Positions 16,533-25,941 of a DNA stretch of 64,000 nt are shown here, piece after piece. This DNA is from Saccharicrinis sp963667815 (GTDB taxonomy: Bacteria > Bacteroidota > Bacteroidia > Bacteroidales > Marinilabiliaceae), in the NCBI GenBank assembly GCA_963667815.1, contig OY764021.1; one strand, given 5' to 3'. The notes beneath the pieces were generated by a model that made no database searches, was not told the origin of the DNA, and saw only the letters and a list, made by a program, of their open reading frames with translations. A program made the position numbers and the translations under genes. Positions within the stretch are counted from its first letter, which is position 1. Each line of letters begins with the position of its first letter.

Positions 16533-18095
16533 TCAATTACCTTTTGGCGACAAAATTACATATGGAATTAACATTTCCTCAAGAGAAATCCCTCCATGCT
16601 GAAATGTATCTTTATAATAACTTACATAGTGATTGTAATTATTAGGATAAGCAAAGAAATCTTCATTTGTTGCAAATACATAACTGGTTGACACATTCAC
16701 CTTTGGTAACATTAATTCTTCAGGCTTTGTGCCTTCGTATACTTCTTTTCGATTATACGCCAAATTTTTACCTTGCTTATATCTTAGGTTGGTAGTTGTT
16801 TTTTTATCACCCACCACCTTTACCGGATTTTTAACACGAATAGTTCCATGATCAGTTGTTATCAATACCTTAACATTCTCTGTTTCCAACTTAATCAGCA
16901 ATTCATTCATTACTGAATGCAAGAACCAGGATTTACTCAATGATCTGTAGGCTGATTCATCATTCGCCAATTCTTTGATCATCTTACTTTCGGTACGAGC
17001 ATGAGAAAGCATATCGACAAAGTTAAATACTACAACTGACAAGTCATCATTGAGCAGTTGATTATAGTTATCAGTCAAATGCTTACCTGTATCTATATTA
17101 CTGACTTTTTGATAGGAATACTTTACTTTTTTTCTGAATCGATCAAAAAAAGTTCCGATCAACTCCGCTTCAAATTGGTTTTTACTCCCCTCATCCTGAT
17201 CATCAAGCCAGTACTGAGGATAAAGCTCTTTTATTTGAGAAGGCATTAATCCGGAAAATAAGCTATTGCGTGCATATTGAGTAGCAGTTGGCAGAATACT
17301 ACTATACAATTTTTCTTCTTCAATGCGATAGTCTTTTAACACTTCCTGCTTAATCATCAACCACTGATCATATCTAAAATTATCAATGACAAGCATAACT
17401 ACCTTTTCTCCCTTATCCATCATAGGAAGAACTACATTCTTCATCATTTGATTAGATAACATGGGAGCCTCCTCATCATCCCCACTTATCCAATTGGTAT
17501 AATTATTCTTTACAAACTTGGTAAATGCATGATTGGCTTCTGTTTTTTGCATTTTAAGCACTTCATCCATTTCGCCTTTTGTGTCTTCCAACTCAATTTC
17601 CCAATGTACCAATTGTTTATAAACCTCAACCCAATCTTCAAAGGAATAAGAATCATTTATCTTTAATCCTATTTTCCCAAACTCTGTTTGATATTTACTG
17701 GTGGTTTTTTCTGCCACAAGACGATGTTGATCCACATGCTTTTTAATGGATAACAATATTTGATTTGGATTAACCGGTTTAATCAGGTAATCTGAAATCT
17801 TACTGCCTATTGCCTGATCCATGATATCCTCTTCTTCACTTTTGGTAATCATAACCACAGGCACCTCAGGCATCATGTTCTTCAATTGACTTAAAACTTC
17901 CAAGCCACTTAAACCAGGCATGTTTTCATCTAAAAAGATTAAATCGAAATGCGATTCCCTTACCATATCCAGCGCATCCTGCCCATTGGTTGCAGTTTGA
18001 ACTAAAAAGCCTTTTTCTTTTAAATACAAAATATGAGCTTTTAATAAGTCTATTTCATCATCAACCCAAAGAATATTTGCTTTCTTCACATCCAT
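16533..18095 (-). CDS. porX: PorX, type IX secretion response regulator with PglZ domain
   Basis: 520 residues, the family length. The receiver domain (1-125) has phospho-acceptor Asp56 (IFLDENMPG), acidic pocket Asp12/Asp13 and Lys106. A helical linker (~125-200) follows. The PglZ alkaline-phosphatase-superfamily domain (~205-515) shows metal-type residues Asp238 (VIDNFRYDQW), Thr272, Asp361/His365 (FVDMLSH), Asp415/His416 (TTDHGT) and His500 (FQHGG). In known systems PorX pairs with kinase PorY and sigma factor SigP to turn on type IX secretion genes, and its PglZ domain cleaves nucleotide phosphodiesters. It sits directly downstream of porW/sprE. PorY and SigP are not in the window. Confidence 0.95.
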   Translation of the reverse strand: MDVKKANILWVDDEIDLLKAHILYLKEKGFLVQTATNGQDALDMVRESHFDLIFLDENMPGLSGLEVLSQLKNMMPEVPVVMITKSEEEDIMDQAIGSKISDYLIKPVNPNQILLSIKKHVDQHRLVAEKTTSKYQTEFGKIGLKINDSYSFEDWVEVYKQLVHWEIELEDTKGEMDEVLKMQKTEANHAFTKFVKNNYTNWISGDDEEAPMLSNQMMKNVVLPMMDKGEKVVMLVIDNFRYDQWLMIKQEVLKDYRIEEEKLYSSILPTATQYARNSLFSGLMPSQIKELYPQYWLDDQDEGSKNQFEAELIGTFFDRFRKKVKYSYQKVSNIDTGKHLTDNYNQLLNDDLSVVVFNFVDMLSHARTESKMIKELANDESAYRSLSKSWFLHSVMNELLIKLETENVKVLITTDHGTIRVKNPVKVVGDKKTTTNLRYKQGKNLAYNRKEVYEGTKPEELMLPKVNVSTSYVFATNEDFFAYPNNYNHYVSYYKDTFQHGGISLEEMLIPYVILSPKGN

Positions 18096-18108
18096 TATTG
18101 CTCAAATT

Positions 18109-21100
18109 CTAGTAATTTAATTTATAAAAATCCTCATACTTTTCGTATGATTCTTCATCTGTAAGTCGCTGATAATTATTTTCGGTAATAGCCCATGTAT
18201 AATATTTCATTCTTGAAATTTCTCGCATTAAATAACTATCTAATCTTACTTTATCAACATATTGCTTAGCCTCATCTTCTGAAATAAATCCATCTACTTT
18301 TATATAAAACCAAGCTGTACCTTTAGGGCCGAATTCGGTTTCCAGGTGACTTCCAAAATTAGCTTTTGAGTAATTTTTAAATATAGTACCTGTTCTTTGA
18401 ATATTTATGCGTCCCTTTTTAAATAGGATCAATGCGCTATGAGATCCTTCCTGAAATACAAAACCAGCACCTTCCTGTTTTTCAATAATCTGTGGTTCTG
18501 TTGATTCTTCGGCTACTTTATCTTCTTGAGTAACAACCGGCTTTTCTACTTCTTTAACATCAGGAACGTCCTCTTGTTTAGTAACTTCATTACTTTCTTT
18601 AACAACTTCAGCAGAATTCTCAACTTTTTGAACAGTTTCTATTGTTTCTTCTGCTGAAGTTAATACTTCTTTAACTGGTTGTACAGTCTGCTTATTATCT
18701 TGCGTCTTATCATTTAATTTTTGCGATTCTTCCTGAACCTGTTCCTCAATAACTTTGGTTTCTTGTGCATTATCTTGCTCAATATTTTTAAACGCCTCAG
18801 CTGATAAATAATGTTCATCGAAGAATGAAAGGTAGCCATTTACATCGCCCGACGACAATAAATATTTTAAATTATCCTGAGTTATTACAAACAGTTGATA
18901 CGTATCTATATTATCAACCTCAAAAATATCTTTTCTCTCACGAATTGAATAAAAATAATCAAGTGCTTCCAATCGATTATTAAATCCTGTGATGGCAAAT
19001 ACCGGCGTTCCATCAGGCAGTCTAAGGTTGCTCATCTCATAATCATTCAACAAGAATTTGGAGAAATTATAATCCGCTATATTAAATCTCAATCTATTAA
19101 TATCCGCCTCTGGATTAACAATTAAAATCAGACTATGTATTGCCTTATGATCTGCAACAAACGCATTGGCTGCTTTTTCTGAGGCATCCAAAACGCCACT
19201 CTGTTGCTTTTCTAATTCAAATTCTTTATTTCTAAGTTCATTTAGATTTGAACTTACCGGACCTTGAACAGGAGTTCTTCCTTTATCATATAACGCCAGC
19301 ATTTCTTTAGCCAACGGAGTTACTTCTGCCTTAGGGTATTGTTCAACAACTGATTTCAACTCCTTACTAAAACCAGAAAAATTACCCATTTTTGCATATG
19401 ACAGACCAGTTAAAAATTTAAATTTAGGTAATAACTTATTCTCATCATCCAACGCTATAGCCTTATTTAGGTTTTCAACCGGAGTTCCAAACTGATTAAA
19501 CAAGTAGGCAGAATATGCCTCCTCATATAAGTCCTCAATTTTACGTAATCTTTCTTCTCTCTTTCTAAAGTAGTCCGGATCATTTAAGAATGCCGTAAAC
19601 TCACCATCAGGATATTGTTTCACAATCTGTTTTCTGATTTGAGCCATATTAAATTGATCACCTTGAATCTCATAACACAAATACAAGTTCATCAAAGCAT
19701 CTTCTAAATAAGTACTATGAGGAAATCTTCTGATCAGTTCATTAAAAGCATCAATTGCATAAGGGATATTTTCTATTTGATCTTTATAAATCACCCCTAT
19801 CATAATCAAAGCTTCTTCAATTTTTTGATTTGACAGATCTATTTTTTCATCCGTTAGCGGTAGGTCTTTTACATAAGTATCTCTACTTAAAAGATCAGCA
19901 TTTCCTGTTTTTGCCTGTGCGGAGTCAATTACTGCTTCCAAATTATTTTCTCCCACAGCAAAAGGTTCTCCAAACATATCATCAGGATTTCCCGGGTCAG
20001 AGATTTCATTCACAACAACTTCTTTGTTAGCTCTTCGCCAGTTGTCTTCAAGTTTTCTTCGTCCCCATTTTCTTTCAAATTCACTTTTCCCTAAAGCAAC
20101 CGAATTTGGATTATAGAAATACCACTTGCCACTCCTGTTTGTAACGGAAGAACTACTTTGCATATTTGTAAAGTATAAATCATCACCTCCCTGCTCTTCA
20201 TTTTTCTTTAATTCTTCCTGTCGTTCTTTTTCTTTTGCTATCAAATCATCAATAAAAGCCATTCGTTGAGATTCACTCATTCGGGCAACCATTTGCAAGC
20301 TGTCTTCTCGCTCAACAATATTAAGTCTGGTAACCAAGCCTTCCAAATCACTATGCAATTCTGAGATGTTTTTATAATCATAAAAAGTCTCATCTAAACT
20401 ATATAAAGCAGAATCGAGATAAGCATAGGCAGGCTTATATTTTGGCTTTTGATAATTTATATCTGCTAATTGATAAAACGAAAGTCCTTTTTGATATTCA
20501 TTAGAAACACTTTTATTAACAGAGAGCAATAAGTTATCCACAGCTTCCTCTTCCTGCTTTTCTGCAAGATATGCCATCGCTAATGCATAATAAATCTGAT
20601 CTTCATATTCCACATTTCGCTTATCCCTAAGTAGTTTGGCAATCTCTTTTTGCACTGCAGGTAACCCTCCTTCTCCAAACATTACACTTGCTCTGTTTAC
20701 TTTAGCATTAAAAGCCATTTTATAAGGAGGATTCATTCTGATTACAGTTTTATAAGCCCGGTTTGCATCATTGTAACGTTGTAATTTATGGTATGTCTGA
20801 GCCAAAATAAAGTTTAATCTCAACTTATAATAACGCGACCATGCGCCTACAATAGCTTTCTCAAGATAAGGCACTGCATCGCCATACATTTGCTGACGCA
20901 AAAAATAATCTGCATAAACCGCGGCAAAAAGACCATACAATCTATCCGGAGCTTTTCCTTCAATATCGTAATTATCTAAAATGATTTTAGCTCTTGCAAA
21001 ATCTCCTAATTCAATAGCTGCTCTGGCATTATATATTTCCGCTTCATACCATTCCGGTCCTGTTCTGAATTCCCTGAACATATACTCAAAACTTTGTTGA

Positions 21101-21543
21101 GCCATTTGGTAATCGTGCTTGTAAAAGTGTGACTTACCAATTAGTAAATAAGCATTATCAACCCATTTATTAAATTCATTCTGACTAATAAACCTTTGAT
21201 ATTTTATTGTATTGTCACCATCCCGACGTTTGGGCTTTTTTGTGATGGAATGCTTTTTTATTAGTTTGGTTCCTTTTTCAATAGCCCTATCCATTTCACT
21301 CATGGCAACATCTTTACTTGTCTCCTTCGAGTCAGGAAATACAGCCAACACCTGAGTATAATCATCTTCATTAGCCTCTTCAATGGCCTTAACCCCTTGT
21401 TTATAACTCTCATTACCATTAAAATAAACATTATAATGAGCCGTAAGGTTATGGTAATTTCGACTTAACCAGGTATTTTTCTTAGTAGAACAGCCCCAAA
21501 TTAACATCAGGACCAATAAAAAATATATCTTATTTAATTTCAT
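18109..21543 (-). CDS. porW: PorW/SprE-type tetratricopeptide lipoprotein of type IX secretion
   Basis: 1144 residues from ATG 21543 (MKLNKIYFLLVLMLIWGCST). The frame is open 10 residues further upstream, but this start gives the lipobox LIWGC with Cys18. The first conserved stretch, TWLSRNYHNLTAHYNVYFNG, is the hallmark of PorW/SprE. Multiple TPR-like helical repeats span ~130-440 and ~570-760. A Glu/Lys/Val-rich low-complexity stretch (~930-1030) precedes a conserved C-terminal domain. PorW is an outer-membrane lipoprotein needed for PorM-PorN core stability and gliding. It is 13 bases upstream of porX. The type IX secreted cargo at 48792-50210 would use this machinery. Confidence 0.92.
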   Translation of the reverse strand: MKLNKIYFLLVLMLIWGCSTKKNTWLSRNYHNLTAHYNVYFNGNESYKQGVKAIEEANEDDYTQVLAVFPDSKETSKDVAMSEMDRAIEKGTKLIKKHSITKKPKRRDGDNTIKYQRFISQNEFNKWVDNAYLLIGKSHFYKHDYQMAQQSFEYMFREFRTGPEWYEAEIYNARAAIELGDFARAKIILDNYDIEGKAPDRLYGLFAAVYADYFLRQQMYGDAVPYLEKAIVGAWSRYYKLRLNFILAQTYHKLQRYNDANRAYKTVIRMNPPYKMAFNAKVNRASVMFGEGGLPAVQKEIAKLLRDKRNVEYEDQIYYALAMAYLAEKQEEEAVDNLLLSVNKSVSNEYQKGLSFYQLADINYQKPKYKPAYAYLDSALYSLDETFYDYKNISELHSDLEGLVTRLNIVEREDSLQMVARMSESQRMAFIDDLIAKEKERQEELKKNEEQGGDDLYFTNMQSSSSVTNRSGKWYFYNPNSVALGKSEFERKWGRRKLEDNWRRANKEVVVNEISDPGNPDDMFGEPFAVGENNLEAVIDSAQAKTGNADLLSRDTYVKDLPLTDEKIDLSNQKIEEALIMIGVIYKDQIENIPYAIDAFNELIRRFPHSTYLEDALMNLYLCYEIQGDQFNMAQIRKQIVKQYPDGEFTAFLNDPDYFRKREERLRKIEDLYEEAYSAYLFNQFGTPVENLNKAIALDDENKLLPKFKFLTGLSYAKMGNFSGFSKELKSVVEQYPKAEVTPLAKEMLALYDKGRTPVQGPVSSNLNELRNKEFELEKQQSGVLDASEKAANAFVADHKAIHSLILIVNPEADINRLRFNIADYNFSKFLLNDYEMSNLRLPDGTPVFAITGFNNRLEALDYFYSIRERKDIFEVDNIDTYQLFVITQDNLKYLLSSGDVNGYLSFFDEHYLSAEAFKNIEQDNAQETKVIEEQVQEESQKLNDKTQDNKQTVQPVKEVLTSAEETIETVQKVENSAEVVKESNEVTKQEDVPDVKEVEKPVVTQEDKVAEESTEPQIIEKQEGAGFVFQEGSHSALILFKKGRINIQRTGTIFKNYSKANFGSHLETEFGPKGTAWFYIKVDGFISEDEAKQYVDKVRLDSYLMREISRMKYYTWAITENNYQRLTDEESYEKYEDFYKLNY

Positions 21544-21673
21544 TATATCTTTTTTCGCAAGTAGCCATAACAAATAAAACTACCTTTCTGTAAAAATATT
21601 ATATATACATCACAAAATCGACATTCTACCAAAAACATATGTCTTTTATTGTGGTTTATTTACAAAAAGCAAA

Positions 21674-21681
21674 TATATTTG
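21674..21681 (+). promoter_or_regulatory. -7 promoter element of the sigma-54 response regulator gene
   Basis: TATATTTG lies 31 bases before the 21712 ATG, with a TTG ~22 bases upstream. The predicted start site near 21688 is downstream of the earlier in-frame ATG at 21649, so it decides for the 21712 start. Confidence 0.55.
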
Positions 21682-21711
21682 AATTATAAGTGTTTTAAAA
21701 ATAAGTTATCA

Positions 21712-23070
21712 ATGAAAATTCAAATTGTAGAAGACGACCGCGTTTTTAATAAACTCATAGAGCGTTCGCTTGCCTTAAATCCTGATTTTGAAATTGATAC
21801 CTACTTTGACGGAGCGACATTTTTTAAACACTTACCCGATAATCCTGATATTGTTACTTTAGACCTTGGATTACCTGATTACACAGGTGAAGAAATTCTG
21901 AAGCAAATAAAGAAATACAATCCTGACATTGAGGTTATTATTATTTCAGGCCAGGACTCAATCACCACTGCTGTTAACTTATTAAAAGAAGGAGCTTACG
22001 ATTATATTACAAAAGATGAAAACATTAAGGACCGTCTTTTAAATAGTGTAAACAATATTAGAAATAAAAAGAAATTACTGGATGAAATCTCCTTATTAAA
22101 AAACGAGATTGCAACAAAATACAATTTTGGAAATGCTATTATTGGAGATAGTCCTGTAATGAAAGAAGTTTTTGCGCTTCTTCAAAAAGCAGTGAAAGTA
22201 CCCAATATAAATGTTTCGATATATGGAGATACGGGAACAGGAAAAGAATTGGTAGCTAAAACCATACACTACAATTCTATTAGAAAGAACAAAGCTTTTA
22301 TTGCAGTAAACATGGGAGCAATTCCCCGTGATTTAATTGAAAGTGAATTGTTTGGACATGAAAAAGGGGCCTTTACCGGAGCCATCTTAACTAAAAAAGG
22401 AAAATTTGAAGAAGCCGAAGGTGGGACTATATTTTTAGATGAGATTGGTGAAATGGACATCAACCTTCAGGTGAAGTTGCTGCGTGTACTTCAGGAGCGT
22501 GAGATTACAAGGGTTGGTGGTAACGAGGTAATTAAGGTAAACTGCAGAATAATTACAGCAACGAATAAAGACCTATTGGACGAAGTGAAAGCCGGAAACT
22601 TCAGGGAAGATTTATATTATCGCTTGTTAGGACTTCCAATTCATCTGCCTCCATTAAAAGACCGCCAAAACGATATCATCACGTTAAGTCAGTTTTTCCT
22701 TAATCAGTTTTGTGAAGACAATGGAATGGATGCCATGATTTTTACATCCAGAGCAAAAAAGAAACTCTTAAGCTATACATTCCCCGGAAATGTACGTGAA
22801 TTAAAAGCTATTATTGAGTTAAGTGCGGTAATGGCCAGTGATCATAAAATTGATGAAGAAAATATTTTATTGAACTCAACCTCAGCTGAATTGGATATTC
22901 TAGCTGAAGAAATGACTTTAAAGGAATACACAGAAAGAATTATACGTCATTATCTTCGCCAATATGACAACAATGTTTTAAAAGTGGCTAAAAAGCTTGA
23001 CATCGGAAAATCTACCATTTACAACATGATAAAAAGAGAAAAGCAAAATGAAATAAAAGAGGAGAGCTAA
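21712..23070 (+). CDS. sigma-54 dependent response regulator (NtrC family)
   Basis: 452 residues from ATG 21712 (MKIQIVEDDR), where receiver domains begin. Receiver (1-118): Asp8/Asp9, phospho-acceptor Asp51, Lys101. AAA+ domain (~140-370): Walker A GDTGTGKE (173-179), sigma-54 contact loop GAFTGA (219-224), Walker B GGTIFLDEIGE (~237-247). C-terminal Fis-type helix-turn-helix: VAKKLDIGKSTIYNMIKR (~425-443). It activates RpoN promoters on phosphorylation. It is divergent from porW with a 168-base gap. No cognate kinase lies adjacent. The regulon is unknown. Confidence 0.95.
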   Translation: MKIQIVEDDRVFNKLIERSLALNPDFEIDTYFDGATFFKHLPDNPDIVTLDLGLPDYTGEEILKQIKKYNPDIEVIIISGQDSITTAVNLLKEGAYDYITKDENIKDRLLNSVNNIRNKKKLLDEISLLKNEIATKYNFGNAIIGDSPVMKEVFALLQKAVKVPNINVSIYGDTGTGKELVAKTIHYNSIRKNKAFIAVNMGAIPRDLIESELFGHEKGAFTGAILTKKGKFEEAEGGTIFLDEIGEMDINLQVKLLRVLQEREITRVGGNEVIKVNCRIITATNKDLLDEVKAGNFREDLYYRLLGLPIHLPPLKDRQNDIITLSQFFLNQFCEDNGMDAMIFTSRAKKKLLSYTFPGNVRELKAIIELSAVMASDHKIDEENILLNSTSAELDILAEEMTLKEYTERIIRHYLRQYDNNVLKVAKKLDIGKSTIYNMIKREKQNEIKEES

Positions 23071-23118
23071 AAAGAACAACCTCTCCAAACCTTGAAACCT
23101 TCCATCGCTTTTACCCTC

Positions 23119-24375
23119 CTATTCTTCCTTCTCATTCTTTACTTTAAAATCCTGAACTAATGCTATGGTATGATTTAATAACTGAACACCACCATACATT
23201 CCATGTCCTGGTATAACATAATTTATATCCTTATAAGCATCTTTTATTTTCTCAACACTACCATCCCAATCTTCAACAACCGCATCTGAAAGATTGCCTA
23301 ATCCCTTTGAACTTTCATTTTTAATTAAACAACCACCAAACAATATTTTTTTTTCGGGCAACCATACTGTTATGTTATCAAACGAGTGCCCTCCTCCCCA
23401 ATACTTGCATTCTATAGGTTCTCCATAAAAATCAATCTGTCTCTGATTTTCAAAAGATTCTTTTGGAGTTTCCGAACCTAATTCCTGACATTTTTGAACA
23501 GTTAATATATTAGCAATAGAATTTACTCCTACAGAATGAAGAAATGAAATTCCCCCCATACAATCATTATGAAAGTGCCCGGGTATAAATAATGTAACCT
23601 CAATATTCATTTTATCTTTAAGATAATGGTAGAGTCGCTCTGTTACCTTATTATCCATTGGCGTATCTACCATTATTGCCTTACCTTCTTTTGCAATGAT
23701 TAATCCATTAGAAGGAAAACGACCGTAATTTTCAGATTCAGACCAACTAACATGAACAAAAATAGAATCATTTAAATGAACCAACTGCAAATCATTATCG
23801 ATAAAAATATTTTCTTCTAAACCCAGATCCCTGTTAGTATAAGAATTTATGGCCTGCAAATAATTTTGTGCTCCTTTTAAAGTAATATCCCGCTCAAAAC
23901 CTACTAAATTAGACTTATTCAGCTTTATCCAATCCACCAGCTCTTTTAATCTGCCATTCCACTTTTTAACTTCAAAATACTTGTAGTCTTTAATGATCTG
24001 TTTGTTAATCTTCCCTTTTACGAATTCAAACGAAACATTTGAAATCATAGGTTCATCATGCAAATAAGCAACCCGGGTATCATTTTTTGAAACCTGGGCT
24101 TCAATCCTATTTTCTATTTGACGTATTTTTAAAACTTTATATTTTGGTTGAAAAACTGAATCCCATTTAAATACTGCTTCCAGATCATTAACAGAGGAAC
24201 AAATTTTAAAGTCACCTTCAGACATTATAAAGTCGTTATTAACATACTTTTTTATTTGATTAAAATCACTTTGGTTAAAGGCTTCAAAATATTGTTGAAT
24301 AATTGATTCTTGATTATGTTGCGAGCAACTTATTAGTAAGATGGAAAAAATTAATATTGCGATAAAAGACCTCAT
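23119..24375 (-). CDS. lipoprotein with NTF2-like domain fused to subclass B1 metallo-beta-lactamase domain
   Basis: 418 residues. The lipoprotein signal MRSFIAILIFSILLISC gives Cys17. Residues ~22-135 resemble NTF2/SnoaL-like ligand-binding folds (ESIIQQYFEAFNQSDFNQIK), with a helical linker to ~185. Residues ~188-413 match subclass B1 metallo-beta-lactamases, closest in pattern to Bacteroides CcrA. Zn1 ligands are His267/His269 (GHFHNDC) and His330 (GGGHSFDN). Zn2 ligands are Asp271, Cys349 (FGGC) and His391 (IPGHG). The substrate-binding Lys352 (position 224 type) and the GNLSDA Asn361 are also present. Normal B1 enzymes are ~250 residues, without the N-terminal part. All catalytic residues are intact, so beta-lactam hydrolysis is plausible, but the fused form may have a cellular role. 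It stands alone in its strand segment, converging on the sigma-54 regulator. Confidence 0.85.
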   Translation of the reverse strand: MRSFIAILIFSILLISCSQHNQESIIQQYFEAFNQSDFNQIKKYVNNDFIMSEGDFKICSSVNDLEAVFKWDSVFQPKYKVLKIRQIENRIEAQVSKNDTRVAYLHDEPMISNVSFEFVKGKINKQIIKDYKYFEVKKWNGRLKELVDWIKLNKSNLVGFERDITLKGAQNYLQAINSYTNRDLGLEENIFIDNDLQLVHLNDSIFVHVSWSESENYGRFPSNGLIIAKEGKAIMVDTPMDNKVTERLYHYLKDKMNIEVTLFIPGHFHNDCMGGISFLHSVGVNSIANILTVQKCQELGSETPKESFENQRQIDFYGEPIECKYWGGGHSFDNITVWLPEKKILFGGCLIKNESSKGLGNLSDAVVEDWDGSVEKIKDAYKDINYVIPGHGMYGGVQLLNHTIALVQDFKVKNEKEE

Positions 24376-24421
24376 AATTAAGCGTTTAAATGGAAACCTA
24401 ATTTACAACATAAAACACTAT

Positions 24422-24470
24422 AAAAAAACAGCAGTATAAAAGAGTTCATAAAATACATCTTTTATAATGC
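24422..24470 (-). terminator. terminator after the Gly-x-Phe repeat gene
   Basis: Stem TATAAAAGA (24435-24443) / TCTTTTATA (24458-24466), followed on the minus strand by a T-rich tail. Confidence 0.6.
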
Positions 24471-24487
24471 TATTTTAAAGGCCATGT

Positions 24488-24817
24488 TTAGGCGTTTGCT
24501 TCCTCTTGATTTACTTTTAAATACTCCATGAGTGTTTTGGGTAAACGCTTTTTCCATGCCAAAACAAATAGCCCAACTGCATACAGCCCTACATTAAATA
24601 TTCCGATGGAAAAAATGCCAATTGAGAAGATGCCCACAGAAAATATACCTATCGCAAATTTACCTGAAGCAAAAACTCCTAAAGCATAATCTCCTGTAGA
24701 GAAATAATTAAAACTGAAGTTTCCAACACTACATACACCTCCATTTGTAAACTCTAAAAACATTCCAATAATAAATAACACTACTGCTGTTAAAATGATC
24801 CAAAACTTCTTTTTCAT
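24488..24817 (-). CDS. membrane protein with Gly-x-Phe pentad repeats
   Basis: 109 residues. A TM helix (~5-23) is followed by about nine consecutive five-residue units of the form G-(V/I/L)-F-x-x, from the ALGVF start at ~46 to GLYAVGLF at ~84 (GIFSVGIFSIGIFSIGIF, then GIFNVGLY). The tail is basic/polar (WKKRLPKTLMEYL). The repeats resemble pentapeptide-repeat beta-helices but lack the A(D/N)LXX consensus, so the fold is unknown. It lies 146 bases downstream of a membrane LytTR regulator gene on the same strand and may be its target. No function was recognised. Confidence 0.72.
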   Translation of the reverse strand: MKKKFWIILTAVVLFIIGMFLEFTNGGVCSVGNFSFNYFSTGDYALGVFASGKFAIGIFSVGIFSIGIFSIGIFNVGLYAVGLFVLAWKKRLPKTLMEYLKVNQEEANA

Positions 24818-24963
24818 TGTTCAATTTTTTTAATGTTTAAAACTAAATTCGTTGACACAATGATAATCTCAAATCACTGAATTACAATACAAATGGGATA
24901 TAAAACAAGCTTTTGGGATGACTTGCATTATTAGAATTACGACATGTGATAAATTGTGATGAG

Positions 24964-25830
24964 TTACATGTTTTTGTCCAATTCAACCATTCTCTTTTTA
25001 AAGTCTTTGGTGTAGGTTCTGGATACAGGAATTGATTTATTGAGCTTCAGCAAATCAACATTAAATCCCTGTGAATTACCTGATACATTTTGCACATAGG
25101 ACAGATTAACAATAAATGCCCTGTGACATTTGAAAAATGAAGATCTGTCGCTTAGCTGATCCTCTAAATTTTTAATAGTATTTCGAATCAATTCACTTTT
25201 GACCTGATCATCTTCAATAGTCAGCACATTGACATAATTTCCTTCTGATTCAATGGCAATAATATGATCCGCATTGATATTTATGGTTTGTTTTCCTGAT
25301 TCAACAGCAATAATATCTTCCTGTGTTTCTAACTTTTCATGAATGGTTGCATTTATTTCCTGAGAGTGCGCCATATTCTTTTTTAACATGGCATTTTGAG
25401 AGATAAAAGTTATTAACACTATTGGTATTAATCCAATAGCTACTGTAAAAGCGATGAATATCAATAATCCATAAAAACCACTCCATGGAATTACTGTGAA
25501 TAAAACAGCATAAATATAATTCCCCAAACTTATTGAAAACAGAAGCCATATTAACCATAAAATTTGCTTTTTTATAGTCCATCCCTCTTCTTCAAATAAG
25601 TTAGGAATTATTAATGGAAGAATAGATTTGTTTGCTATTAACACTACAAAAGTTACTAATCCATAACCCACTAAAACCAAGCCTTTATACTCATGCTGTA
25701 ACAACTGTAATCCAAAAGGCTGAAATACATATAAAAACAAAGAAATAAACAAGCTAATAGAAACAGCTGACTTCCAGATGTTTTGTATTGGTGGATAGGG
25801 TTTATTAAGTATACTAAGTAATGATGACAT
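24964..25830 (-). CDS. membrane-bound LytTR transcriptional regulator
   Basis: 288 residues. Four or so hydrophobic helices (~20-150) are followed by a helical linker and a C-terminal LytTR DNA-binding domain (~185-285). LytTR features are HIIAIESEGNYVNVLTIEDD, SSFFKCHRAFIVNLSYV and SIPVSRTYTKDFKKR. It is a single-polypeptide regulator: the receiver is replaced by membrane helices, so it probably senses membrane signals directly. It is likely to regulate the downstream Gly-x-Phe protein or itself. A bidirectional terminator lies right upstream of the start. Confidence 0.88.
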   Translation of the reverse strand: MSSLLSILNKPYPPIQNIWKSAVSISLFISLFLYVFQPFGLQLLQHEYKGLVLVGYGLVTFVVLIANKSILPLIIPNLFEEEGWTIKKQILWLIWLLFSISLGNYIYAVLFTVIPWSGFYGLLIFIAFTVAIGLIPIVLITFISQNAMLKKNMAHSQEINATIHEKLETQEDIIAVESGKQTININADHIIAIESEGNYVNVLTIEDDQVKSELIRNTIKNLEDQLSDRSSFFKCHRAFIVNLSYVQNVSGNSQGFNVDLLKLNKSIPVSRTYTKDFKKRMVELDKNM

Positions 25831-25836
25831 AATAAT

Positions 25837-25878
25837 AAAAAGCTTATACTGGAATAATGATTCAAGTATAAGCTTTTT
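25837..25878. terminator. bidirectional terminator between PL22 and LytTR genes
   Basis: Perfect 14-base stem AAAAAGCTTATACT (25837-25850) / AGTATAAGCTTTTT (25865-25878) with a 14-base loop. T-runs on both strands would end transcription of the PL22 gene just before the LytTR ATG. Confidence 0.85.
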
Positions 25879-25941
25879 ATTTTTTACAAAAAATTCATCG
25901 CCAATATTTATGGTGACTGCAATTTTGGGTGTAAACTCTTT

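Noticed and set aside
16533..18095. PglZ domain as a sign of a BREX or Pgl phage-defence system
   Set aside because: It is fused to a receiver domain and sits beside porW, which is the PorX architecture; no BrxA, BrxC, PglX or Lon partner is near.
18109..21573. Longer PorW start at 21573
   Set aside because: The extra 10 residues would precede the lipoprotein signal; ATG 21543 leads directly into the signal and lipobox.
23119..24375. Generic glyoxalase/RNase-Z type MBL
   Set aside because: Cys349, the GGGH block and the CcrA-like end are specific to subclass B1, not the generic HxHxDH family.
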